From assembly GCA_021295675.1 (NCBI GenBank), contig JAGWBY010000153.1, positions 1 through 8,399 on the forward strand: a stretch of DNA of 8,399 nucleotides, written 5' to 3'. This DNA is from Candidatus Latescibacterota bacterium (GTDB taxonomy: Bacteria > Latescibacterota > UBA2968 > UBA8231). The notes beneath the pieces are model-generated. The model was given only the letters and a program-made list of their open reading frames with translations. It had not been told where the DNA came from and made no database searches. Position numbers and translations under genes: made by a program. Positions within the stretch are counted from its first letter, which is position 1, and each line of letters begins with the position of its first letter. Shown here in pieces: positions 1 through 6,321 of the stretch.

Positions 1-309
1 GGGCTTTTCGCAGTACACGTGCGCTCCCACCTCCAAACAGGCCAGCACCATCTCCAAGTGGCAATCGGTCCAGCGCGGGCCAACCGTCACCACCTCTGGC
101 TGCTCGGCCTCTAACATCTCGCGCCAATCGGCGTACGCGCGGGAAGCAGCCAACTCCTCCTGCTTGGCCTGCCGTTCTTGCGCGTCCTCATCGGCGACGG
201 CCACCACCTCAATGCGCGGGTGATTCTTCAACCCCAAGTGCAACCCGTGTCCCCAATTGCCCCGCCCGGTCCGGCCTATAGCCGCTGCTCGGTACATCTT
301 GTCGCTCAT
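1..309 (-). CDS. Gfo/Idh/MocA family oxidoreductase, N-terminal part (runs off left edge)
   Basis: This is the first 103 codons of an NAD(P)-dependent oxidoreductase; the catalytic C-terminal domain lies outside the window. The start is the ATG at 309-307, preceded on the minus strand by a strong AAGGAGG. Residues 7-25 (AAAIGRTGRGNWGHGLHLG) form the glycine-rich nucleotide-binding turn of a Rossmann fold. EVVAVADED follows at the end of the second strand, where the acidic residues would contact the cofactor ribose. The visible part ends in HVYCEKP, the family's conserved E-K-P motif, which is part of the cofactor and active site. Members usually have 330-400 residues, so about a quarter is seen. 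It lies 57 nt downstream of the membrane-protein gene on the same strand, so the two are probably co-transcribed. The family oxidises or reduces sugars, inositols and other polyols, but the substrate cannot be read from this fragment. Confidence 0.9.
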   Translation of the reverse strand, partial: MSDKMYRAAAIGRTGRGNWGHGLHLGLKNHPRIEVVAVADEDAQERQAKQEELAASRAYADWREMLEAEQPEVVTVGPRWTDCHLEMVLACLEVGAHVYCEKP

Positions 310-328
310 ATCTAGTCCTCCTTGTGTC

Positions 329-347
329 GGCGTCCTATGCGGACGCC
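329..347 (-). other. small intercistronic hairpin
   Basis: GGCGTCC (329-335) and GGACGCC (341-347) are perfect 7-bp inverted repeats around a 5-nt loop. They lie in the 57-nt gap between the membrane-protein stop and the oxidoreductase ribosome-binding site. No T-run follows on the minus strand, so it does not look like an intrinsic terminator. It could stabilise or help process the bicistronic mRNA. The structure is seen in the sequence; the role is a guess. Confidence 0.4.
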
Positions 348-366
348 TGTTGTGAAGATCCTGACC

Positions 367-2274
367 CTAACGCACCCCCACGTACACCACATTCCCCATT
401 TCCCCGAGGCAAAAGTCGATCACCATCCACATGGCCGCGCCTAGGAGCTGCCCGGCGATCAGCCCGACGAAGAGCGGCTTGTACGTGAGGTAGCCGCGCG
501 TGCCAGTGAATTTGAAGATCACAGCCTTGCACAACCAGCCCAAAAACACCGAAAACCACGCCACGCCCATGACCCAACTGTCGCTCACTGGCAGGCCGAT
601 GTAGTGCAGCGGCCACCACGGGAAGTGGTGCTGCATGTAAATCAGCCCACCCATCAAGGCCGCGCCCAGCCGCGGGCGGATGTGATCCCAGCCGACGGGA
701 TTGTGAATTTTGTCCTCCAAAAAGCGATAGGCCAGCGTCGGCACTCCGAATTGGCGCAGATTGATCCCGCCGTGCGTGTAGTTCAAATAGAGGGTGATCC
801 AGAAGGCCCCCATCATGCCGACGACAACCGCGATGACCAGCCCCCAAAACAGGCGGCGGTGATTGGCTCCATGCCCGTGCGCCAGCTTGAGTGCGTTGGC
901 GGTGGAAGCCATGACCGTAGTGCGCATTTCAGCGGCCCACGAATAGCTCAGGCTAATCGATGCCAGCCCCTTCCAGCCGATCGCGTCCGTGCCCAAAGTA
1001 TAGACCGCAAAGGGCTGCGGTAGCATGGTCGAAGAAGTAAAGCCCACGCCGCCTTGGGCGATGACTCGCGCAATGGCCAGGAAAATGGCAAATGCCCCAA
1101 AGAAAAACACCACCGCCGCCACCACCGGCACCCCACTCAACAGCAGCCAGCCGAGGAAGTAGATCGCGCAGGCAATCCACAGCCACACGGCTGCCCGGTA
1201 CGAGAGAATCTCGTCTCCATCGTCGGCTTGCACGTCGCGCCTGAACGCCGCGCTGAACACTTGGCGCAAATGGCCCCGCGCCGTCCACAAAATCGCCCCC
1301 ACCAGCACCAGCATCGCCCCCATTCCCTGGTGCGACAGGGCTATCGAAGAACCCGTTAGCGCCTCGTTGTGCCCTTTGATCTGAAAGCCGATGACGTTGA
1401 AAATCCCAGTCTGACAGCGGCTCAATAAATGGAAAAACCACACCGAGAAAGCCACATTGAGGTTGAGGAAGTACGCCACGCCAATGATGGCGAAATTGAC
1501 GAAGATGTTCAGCCGCACGCTATCGCGGAACAGCGTCAGCGGGTCGAACATTAGCTGTATCTCGGGCACGTAAAAGAAGTAGTGGTTCAGCCCGTCTAGC
1601 ACTTGGATGGCAAAGGGCAACGAAAACCCAACCCACATCAGCGGGTTGCGAAACAACTGCGGGAAAATGCCCTCGTCGTTGCCGCGCAGCATCTCCAAAG
1701 GCACTTGCGCCAGCGGAAAGACCAGCCGCTCTTGTTCGACCCAAGGCCGCCGGAAGACGACCATCGTGGCGATCATCAGCAGATAAACCGCTAGCATCGC
1801 GCTGCCCCACGCCATAAGCGGCACCAGCCAAGCGCCCCACGGAATGCCCATCCCCGCAGGCAGCCCTTCGTAAAAGAAGCGCGCGGCCTCGGCTTCGTGC
1901 GGCGCAAGCCAAGCGGGAATCAGCGGTTGAATCAGTTCGGTCCAGCGGTTTTCTGGCGTGGCGTAGTAAAAGGGACGGGTGAGGATGTGGCACAGGTTGG
2001 TCACCAATCCCCACGTGGGAATCGCCGACGCCACGACCATCATCGCGTACACGACCACCAACTCGCTCGTGCGCAGCGCCCAAGACTTGACGGTGGCTTT
2101 CAACAGGGGGTTGATCAGCCCGACGAGAACCAAAAAGACCATCATCGCGCCGGCCGCAATGTAATCCGAGGTCAGACCGGCGTTTTGCAGGACGAGTACT
2201 GAGTAGGGACAAGCTAGATTCAAGAAGAGAGCCGCCCCCGCGCCCAATACGAGGGCGCGCCGCGTCACCTCCAA
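367..2274 (-). CDS. DUF6785/DUF6784-type multi-pass membrane protein, putative transporter
   Basis: This is a 635-residue, very hydrophobic protein with roughly a dozen or more predicted membrane segments, for example around residues 7-29, 38-58, 70-90, 145-170, 255-275, 365-400 and 570-625. It lacks a recognisable signal-peptidase site or soluble catalytic domain. The start is the TTG at 2274-2272: GGAGGA lies 6 nt upstream and no in-frame ATG or GTG is suitably placed. Recognisable stretches include TRPFYYATPENRW near residue 100, WVEQERLVFPLAQVPLEML near 178-196, and GGVGFTSSTMLPQPF in the second half. From memory these match the uncharacterised DUF6785 (N-terminal) and DUF6784 (C-terminal) family of environmental bacteria. 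The ERLVFPLAQ element faintly resembles oligopeptide-transporter (OPT) proteins, so transport is a reasonable but unproven role. It is followed by a Gfo/Idh/MocA oxidoreductase, which suggests import of a small organic substrate that is then oxidised. Confidence 0.8.
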   Translation of the reverse strand: MEVTRRALVLGAGAALFLNLACPYSVLVLQNAGLTSDYIAAGAMMVFLVLVGLINPLLKATVKSWALRTSELVVVYAMMVVASAIPTWGLVTNLCHILTRPFYYATPENRWTELIQPLIPAWLAPHEAEAARFFYEGLPAGMGIPWGAWLVPLMAWGSAMLAVYLLMIATMVVFRRPWVEQERLVFPLAQVPLEMLRGNDEGIFPQLFRNPLMWVGFSLPFAIQVLDGLNHYFFYVPEIQLMFDPLTLFRDSVRLNIFVNFAIIGVAYFLNLNVAFSVWFFHLLSRCQTGIFNVIGFQIKGHNEALTGSSIALSHQGMGAMLVLVGAILWTARGHLRQVFSAAFRRDVQADDGDEILSYRAAVWLWIACAIYFLGWLLLSGVPVVAAVVFFFGAFAIFLAIARVIAQGGVGFTSSTMLPQPFAVYTLGTDAIGWKGLASISLSYSWAAEMRTTVMASTANALKLAHGHGANHRRLFWGLVIAVVVGMMGAFWITLYLNYTHGGINLRQFGVPTLAYRFLEDKIHNPVGWDHIRPRLGAALMGGLIYMQHHFPWWPLHYIGLPVSDSWVMGVAWFSVFLGWLCKAVIFKFTGTRGYLTYKPLFVGLIAGQLLGAAMWMVIDFCLGEMGNVVYVGVR

Positions 2275-2477
2275 ATCAATTCCTCCGTTTGCATGGCCGC
2301 AAAATAGCCGCTAGCCCCAGCGGCGGCAACCGCAGCACGGCTCATTGCCGCGCTCCAACCCTGCCGTTAATTTCTAGGAATGAAGAATAAATCGATGAGT
2401 ACCCATGCTCTACTGCGCTGCCTTTTGCCAGCGGCATTCTTGGCCCCGTACCTTTGTGGTGTAGGATAGGAGCACCT
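2275..2477. promoter_or_regulatory. divergent intergenic control region
   Basis: This 203-bp gap separates the leftward membrane-protein unit from the rightward phosphatidyltransferase/MgtE operon, so promoters for both should lie here. The clearest composition change is an AT-rich patch at about 2367-2397 in an otherwise GC-rich region. On the plus strand, TTGCCG (2345-2350) and TAATTT (2368-2373) are 17 nt apart, a weak sigma-70-like pair that would give a leader of about 100 nt. On the minus strand several TTTATT- and TAGAAA-like hexamers occur in the same patch, but I cannot choose among them. No convincing operator or riboswitch is visible. Confidence 0.35.
2301..2324 (-). terminator. 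leader hairpin followed by a short U-rich run (possible attenuator)
   Basis: On the minus strand GCCGCT and AGCGGC (2324-2319 and 2312-2307) can pair around a 6-nt loop. The stem is followed at once by TATTTT (2306-2301). This sits about 27 nt upstream of the TTG start of the DUF6785-type gene and so inside its probable leader. A GC stem followed by a U-rich run is the outline of an intrinsic terminator, so it may attenuate transcription of the leftward unit. The stem is short and the U-run is broken, so this is tentative. Confidence 0.3.
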
Positions 2478-3194
2478 GTGCGCAAATCCCCGTACACGGC
2501 CGCGGACTTCAAGGCCAGCAAGCCCGAGGTCATGGGACTAGTCGAAGTCCTGTTCAACCGCCGCCTCTCCACCCTGCTCACCCGCCTGTTGGTCCACACC
2601 CCCCTCAGCCCCAACCAAGTAACGGTCCTTTCCTTTCTCGTCATCCTACCCGGTGTGTACCTGCTCTCCACGGGCGAACGCATGGCCCTCATCGGGGCCG
2701 GCCTCCTCATCCAACTATCCTTTACGCTCGATTGCTGCGACGGCGAACTCGCCCGTTTGCGCGGCCTCAGTTCGCCGTTTGGTGCTTGGCTCGACGGCTT
2801 GCTGGACCGCATCGCCGAACTGGCGCTCTGCCTTGCGTTGGGACACGCGTTAGAGCGCCAAAGCGGCGATCCACACGCCTACCTCTACTCATTTGTCGTC
2901 TTCGCTTCGCTGGCCATGACCCACATCGCCACCCTGATGAACGCCGCGGCCTTTGGCAAGGGGCAGCTAGCGGAATCCGCGAGCCACGGCCTGTTTGGTC
3001 GCTTGGCCGATTTGTTGCGCGTACCGCCGCTGAAATTGCGCAACTATCTGCGCAGCGGCATCGACGTCTATTTGATGGTTTTCGCCCTAGGCGCGGTGTT
3101 TGACCACCTCATGGGGGTCGTCTATTATTTCGCCGTCGTGCAGAACCTCTATTGGCTGGCCATCGTCTTAATGGTGATTAAACAAAAAAAGTAA
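2478..3194 (+). CDS. CDP-alcohol phosphatidyltransferase family membrane enzyme
   Basis: It transfers a phosphoryl-alcohol group from a CDP-alcohol to an acceptor alcohol at the inner membrane, using divalent metal. The family signature is complete at residues 85-110 of the 238-residue product: D85-x2-D88-G89-x2-A92-R93-x8-G102-x3-D106-x3-D110. The four aspartates bind metal. About six membrane helices are expected, seen as hydrophobic stretches near 50-65, 70-84, 112-125, 140-155, 188-205 and 212-232. GTG at 2478 is chosen because TAGGAG lies 5 nt upstream; a TTG at 2454 would add eight residues but has no comparable site. The stretch before the signature (LFNRRLSTLLTRLLV, then PLSPNQVTVLSF) recalls di-myo-inositol-phosphate-phosphate synthase-type members more than PgsA or PssA, from memory. 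A role in an inositol-type phospholipid, solute or headgroup is therefore possible, but the substrate is unknown. It is the first gene of the operon leading to MgtE. Confidence 0.9.
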   Translation: MRKSPYTAADFKASKPEVMGLVEVLFNRRLSTLLTRLLVHTPLSPNQVTVLSFLVILPGVYLLSTGERMALIGAGLLIQLSFTLDCCDGELARLRGLSSPFGAWLDGLLDRIAELALCLALGHALERQSGDPHAYLYSFVVFASLAMTHIATLMNAAAFGKGQLAESASHGLFGRLADLLRVPPLKLRNYLRSGIDVYLMVFALGAVFDHLMGVVYYFAVVQNLYWLAIVLMVIKQKK

Positions 3195-3207
3195 CTGGAG
3201 AGGTCTT

Positions 3208-4014
3208 ATGGAGCCCAGCCCATCCGCTGAGATACTCGCCGTCCTCGGTTCCATTAAAGAGAGCTTCTTCCACCTGCTGCCCAAGTTGGTCGTCGCCCTA
3301 ATCGTCCTGTTCGTCGGGTGGCTAGTGGCGTGGTCGCTCCGCGCGCTCGTGCGCCGAGTGGTCGAGCGTTTTTCCAAGCGTATTTCCGTGGGAACGACCG
3401 CAGCCGCTTGGCAGCAGGTCTTGGCTGACAAGGGACTCGGGCGCATCGTCTCGAGCAGCATCTACTGGCTCGTCTTGTTGGTCGCAATCACGGTGGCAAG
3501 CGAAGTCGTCGGCCTCCCGGTTTTGACCACTTATCTAGCTGCTCTAGCACACTACCTGCCTAGGGTCATCGCAGCGGTCGCAGTCTTATTCGTCGGTGTC
3601 GTCGGAGGTCGCCTCGTCAGCAATGCGGCAATGAGCACGGCCTTTCGCTTACTGCCGCATCAGGGGCAGCAATTGGCCCGCCTCGTCCGGGGGATCATCA
3701 TCGGCGCAGCCATTCTCGTGGCGATCAAGCAACTCGGCGTAGATGTATCGCTGCTGACGAACATCTTCTTGATCGTGCTCGCCGCACTCCTCGCCGGCGC
3801 GGCCTTTGCGTTCGGACTGGGTGCCCGCAGCGTTATCGCCAATATTCTCGCCATGCACTACGTCAACAAGTCCTACGACATAGGACAGCAGATTCGCCTC
3901 GGCGACGACAACGGGCGCATCGTTTGTCGAGCACGCCGAGGGCGAGTTGGGCATCCCCGGCCAGCAGTTCTTCGAGGAACGCTGCCTCCGCATCAGCAGG
4001 GGAGTGTCCAGTGA
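3208..4014 (+). CDS. MscS-like, TM-helix-repeat membrane protein with frameshifted C-terminus
   Basis: It is a small mechanosensitive-channel-related membrane protein of 268 residues as read. GGAGAGG lies 4 nt before the ATG, 13 nt after the previous stop. Two copies of the short TM-helix repeat are visible: LPKLVVALIVLFVGWLVA (residues 24-41) and LPRVIAAVAVLFVGVVGG (117-134). More hydrophobic segments follow at about 84-105, 161-178 and 182-205. GAAFAFGLGARSVIANIL (197-214) resembles the MscS pore-helix region, and the start of the beta domain follows (YDIGQQIRLGDDNGRIV, 223-239). After V239 the sequence becomes basic and unlike the family, while the +1 frame continues with EHAEGELGIPGQQFFEE, a believable beta-domain tail. 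I infer a frameshift near 3925. The membrane part is intact and may still make protein. A role in membrane-tension or osmotic response rests on family membership only. Confidence 0.75.
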   Translation: MEPSPSAEILAVLGSIKESFFHLLPKLVVALIVLFVGWLVAWSLRALVRRVVERFSKRISVGTTAAAWQQVLADKGLGRIVSSSIYWLVLLVAITVASEVVGLPVLTTYLAALAHYLPRVIAAVAVLFVGVVGGRLVSNAAMSTAFRLLPHQGQQLARLVRGIIIGAAILVAIKQLGVDVSLLTNIFLIVLAALLAGAAFAFGLGARSVIANILAMHYVNKSYDIGQQIRLGDDNGRIVCRARRGRVGHPRPAVLRGTLPPHQQGSVQ

Positions 4015-4021
4015 ACCTTGA
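3926..4021 (+). other. out-of-frame C-terminal tail of the MscS-like gene
   Basis: In the frame one base ahead of the preceding gene, 31 codons read VEHAEGELGIPGQQFFEERC and onward to a TGA at 4019-4021. The composition (acidic and hydrophobic alternation, IPGQQFFEE) fits the soluble beta domain that should follow GRIV in MscS-like proteins. Removing one T from the TTT at 3923-3925 joins the frames as GRIV-VEHAEG and gives a 270-residue protein. The restored stop would overlap the GTG start of the next gene by 11 nt, which suits the tight spacing of this operon. The short junction may also reflect a small out-of-frame deletion. Confidence 0.6.
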
Positions 4022-4853
4022 GCAACAACTCCTCGCGCAATTTGCAACCGATCATCCGGCGGAAGTCGCGTCCGCCCTAGCGGCCATGCCACACCGAGAA
4101 GCAGCGCTAGTGCTCGGCGATCTCGCGCCAACGGCGGCAGCGGGCCTCTTGCACTACCTGCCGTCGCTTTCTGCGGCCCTAGCCCTAGCGCAGCTATCCA
4201 TTGAAGAAGCTGCCGCCATACTAATCGCCGTGCGCCCGGATATCGCCGCGTCCATCTTGCGCGCGACTCCGAACGAGCGTCGAGCCGCAGTCGTCGAGTG
4301 TTTTCCCGAGCGCCGCCAAGCAGTCATTGCAAACTTGCTCATCTACGCCGAAGATACGGCCGGAGCACTCATGGACCCGTCAGTGCTGACCGCATTCGAG
4401 CAGGAACCGGTGCGCCAAGTGCTCGCGCGGCTCCAGCGCAATCCCGCGCACGCCCTCTACTACCTCTACGTAGTAGCCGACGATCAGCGACTCGTCGGCG
4501 TCGTCAATATGCGAGAGTTAATGGGCGCACGGCCCGATGCCTCGCTCGCGTCGGTCTGCACGCGCCGCGTCGCGTCCATTGCCGCCAGCGCCACTTGGCA
4601 AACCGTGGTGGAGCACCCAGCGTGGAAAAGCGTCCACGCGCTGCCCGTGGTGGACAGAGCTGGCCAGTTCGTCGGCGTCCTCCGCTACGAAATCGTGCGG
4701 GCTTTGGAACGACGCCAAGCTAGCGATACCTTGGCAGACAGCGGCCTGCAAACGGCCTCGGCCCTCGGCGAACTATTTGGTCTCGGCCTGCGCGGCGTAT
4801 TTCACTGGCCGACCTCTGGGACCACCGATGGTTCAAGCGAGCGGGAGTCGTGA
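4011..4853 (+). CDS. stand-alone MgtE N-domain plus CBS-pair protein (no transport domain)
   Basis: This 280-residue soluble protein is built like the cytosolic half of the MgtE channel. Residues 1-112 are the helical N domain (LLAQFATDHPAEVASAL, then repeated leucine/alanine-rich helices). AEDTAGALMD (113-122) opens the first CBS motif (about 120-172), and HALPVVDRAGQFVGVLRYE (209-227) belongs to the second (about 183-232). There is no membrane domain; instead a tail at 248-266 with ALGELFGLGLRGVF is amphipathic or hydrophobic. GTG at 4011 is chosen because AGGGGAG lies 6 nt upstream; farther-upstream in-frame starts only read the neighbour's DNA out of frame. The stop overlaps the MgtE start (TGATG). 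Such modules bind Mg2+ and, in CBS domains, adenine nucleotides. The protein may sense Mg2+ and modulate the neighbouring channel, but this is inference. Confidence 0.85.
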   Translation: MNLEQQLLAQFATDHPAEVASALAAMPHREAALVLGDLAPTAAAGLLHYLPSLSAALALAQLSIEEAAAILIAVRPDIAASILRATPNERRAAVVECFPERRQAVIANLLIYAEDTAGALMDPSVLTAFEQEPVRQVLARLQRNPAHALYYLYVVADDQRLVGVVNMRELMGARPDASLASVCTRRVASIAASATWQTVVEHPAWKSVHALPVVDRAGQFVGVLRYEIVRALERRQASDTLADSGLQTASALGELFGLGLRGVFHWPTSGTTDGSSERES

Positions 4854-6163
4854 TGGAACAACCAACTCCGAATCATGTCCTCATCCAGCAGTTCGTCGAA
4901 CGCTATCCCGAGGAAGTGGCACTCCAGCTAGGCGATGCCAGCATAGACGAGGCCGTCGGCGTACTGCAACGCGTGGACGACGCGGTCGCGGCAAACGTCT
5001 TGCAGCGGATGGAACTGGACCACGGCGCGCGCATTTTAGTTCACTTGGACGACGCTTACTTGGGTCGCCTTCTCACCCAACTCGACCCGGCCATTACTGC
5101 AAGGCTAGTTGCGCATCTCGATGAGTCAGAGCGCGCTCGGATCCTCGCGCTAGCGGGTGCGAATCGCGGCCGAGAAATCCAAGAGATTCTCTCCTATCCC
5201 CCGGGCACGGCAGGCTCCCTGATGGACACTCAGGTCAGCACTTTTGCGCTGGATTGTACGGTAGCCACCGCGCTGGAGCGGGTGCGCCGGCTAGGCAATC
5301 GCCGCGCCATGGCTCTCGTGCTGCGCGACGAGAGCGATCGCTATGCGGGCCTAGTGCGGCTACCAGACCTGGTCGCCGCCGACCCGGAGTTGTCCCTTGG
5401 CGACCTCCGCGATGGCGCGGCCGTGCAAGTGCAGCCCATGACGCCGCGAGAGGAAGTCGTCGAACTCCTCAACACCTATCGCCTCACAAGCCTGCCGGTG
5501 GTCGATTTCGCCGGACAAGTAGTAGGCGTCATTCGCCACGACGGCCTCGTGAACGCGGCGCAGCAAGACTTGGCGAGCGATGTCCAAGAGATGGTCGGTG
5601 TATCCGCGGAAGAGCGCGCTCTGTCCAAGCCGTGGGTGGGCATTCGCAGCCGGCTGCCCTGGCTCCACATCAACCTCGTAACCGCCTTTCTCGCGGCTGC
5701 GGTCGTCGGCCTCTTCGAAGACACCATTGCCAAGTTTACCGCGCTCGCAGTCCTACTGCCCGTAGTCGCGGGTCAGTCCGGCAACACCGGCGCGCAGGCC
5801 CTCGCCGTGACCATGCGGGGACTCGCACTGCGCGAAATCCGCACCTCGCACGCGACCCGCGTCCTCACCAAGGAGCTAGCAATCGGCTTTTGCAACGGGC
5901 TAGCCATTGCCGCGGTGACCGCGATCGGCGTCTTCATCTGGAGCCAGAGCTTCGGGCTGGCCCTCGTCATGTTGTGCGCCATGTTGATGTCCATGATACT
6001 CGCGTCCATAGCCGGCGCAGCCATCCCAGTCGTACTGGTCAAGCTGGGCCACGACCCGGCGACCGCGGCCTCGATCATTCTCACGACCGCGACCGACATA
6101 GTGGGCTTCCTTTCGTTTTTGGGCTTAGCGACGCTGTTGTCCAGCATGCTCCCGACTGGCTAG
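4853..6163 (+). CDS. mgtE: MgtE family Mg2+ channel/transporter
   Basis: It is a full-length 436-residue Mg2+ channel of the inner membrane, close to the usual family length of about 450. The N domain (1-115) is followed by a CBS pair: PPGTAGSLMD (116-125) starts the first motif and TSLPVVDFAGQVVGVIRHD (212-230) lies in the second. The plug-helix region is about 236-262. The transmembrane domain (about 268-430) holds the signature VVAGQSGNTGAQALAVTMRG (304-323), with SGNTG where GGN[TA]G is more usual. The last helix DPATAASIILTTATDIVGF (401-419) contains D415, the probable equivalent of the pore Mg2+ ligand Asp432 of Thermus MgtE. ATG at 4853 is chosen over the GTG at 4850 because GGGAG lies 5 nt before it. 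The start shares one base with the upstream stop, so translation is probably coupled to the stand-alone MgtE-module protein. Confidence 0.95.
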   Translation: MEQPTPNHVLIQQFVERYPEEVALQLGDASIDEAVGVLQRVDDAVAANVLQRMELDHGARILVHLDDAYLGRLLTQLDPAITARLVAHLDESERARILALAGANRGREIQEILSYPPGTAGSLMDTQVSTFALDCTVATALERVRRLGNRRAMALVLRDESDRYAGLVRLPDLVAADPELSLGDLRDGAAVQVQPMTPREEVVELLNTYRLTSLPVVDFAGQVVGVIRHDGLVNAAQQDLASDVQEMVGVSAEERALSKPWVGIRSRLPWLHINLVTAFLAAAVVGLFEDTIAKFTALAVLLPVVAGQSGNTGAQALAVTMRGLALREIRTSHATRVLTKELAIGFCNGLAIAAVTAIGVFIWSQSFGLALVMLCAMLMSMILASIAGAAIPVVLVKLGHDPATAASIILTTATDIVGFLSFLGLATLLSSMLPTG

Positions 6164-6223
6164 AAGCAACGGACATTGCAGCTCTTTATATATTGTAGAA
6201 GTGACGTTACGCACAGGCCCCAC

Positions 6224-6321
6224 GGTATGAGATGCTTCGACTCCGCTTCGCTACGCTCAGCATGACAAGACAGGAATGCTCCCATCGCTGTCATGCTGAG
6301 CGTAGCGAAGCATCTCATACC
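6224..6321. repeat. bulged palindromic dispersed-repeat element (REP/MITE-like)
   Basis: A near-perfect inverted repeat spans 98 bp. The inner arms (6246-6267 and 6289-6310) are 22 nt and perfectly complementary around a 21-nt loop. The outer arms (6224-6234 and 6311-6321, GGTATGAGATG and its complement) are perfect over 11 bp. The left arm carries an extra 11 nt, CTTCGACTCCG (6235-6245), which would bulge from the stem and looks like a degenerate duplication of the following CTTCGCTACG. The core GCTGAGCGTAGCGAAGCATC is of a kind I recall as dispersed intergenic repeats in many environmental bacteria. It has no coding capacity and no T-run, so it is not a canonical terminator, though such a stem can stop or stabilise transcripts after mgtE. 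Confidence 0.85.

Noticed and set aside
335..2212. several long overlapping reading frames on both strands (for example 1520-2212 and 953-1441 minus, 604-1023 plus)
   Set aside because: All lie within the DUF6785-type gene in other frames, are rich in Arg, Gly, Pro and His as expected for GC-rich shadows, and carry no domain.
2440..2467. TTGGCC and TAGGAT spaced 16 nt apart as a promoter
   Set aside because: It would start the transcript only a few bases before GTG 2478 and overlap the ribosome-binding site; the AT-rich patch farther upstream is more likely.
2454..2477. TTG start at 2454 for the phosphatidyltransferase
   Set aside because: It has no ribosome-binding site, whereas GTG 2478 has TAGGAG at proper spacing; the extra residues do not match the family.
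2342..2812. 156-codon minus-strand reading frame opposite the start of the phosphatidyltransferase gene
   Set aside because: It is Ser/Arg/Pro-rich with no recognisable domain and lies antisense to a gene with a complete catalytic motif.
3921..3931. programmed +1 frameshift site in the MscS-like gene
   Set aside because: No known slippery sequence, stop codon or stimulatory structure is evident; an indel in a T tract is simpler.
3924..4010. upstream extension of the stand-alone MgtE module to a TTG at 3924
   Set aside because: The added residues are Ser/Ala-rich out-of-frame readings of the MscS-like tail; GTG 4011 has a good ribosome-binding site.
6224..6321. palindrome as a single CRISPR repeat or intrinsic terminator
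   Set aside because: There is no repeat-spacer periodicity and no T-run on either side; the structure is one long bulged inverted repeat.
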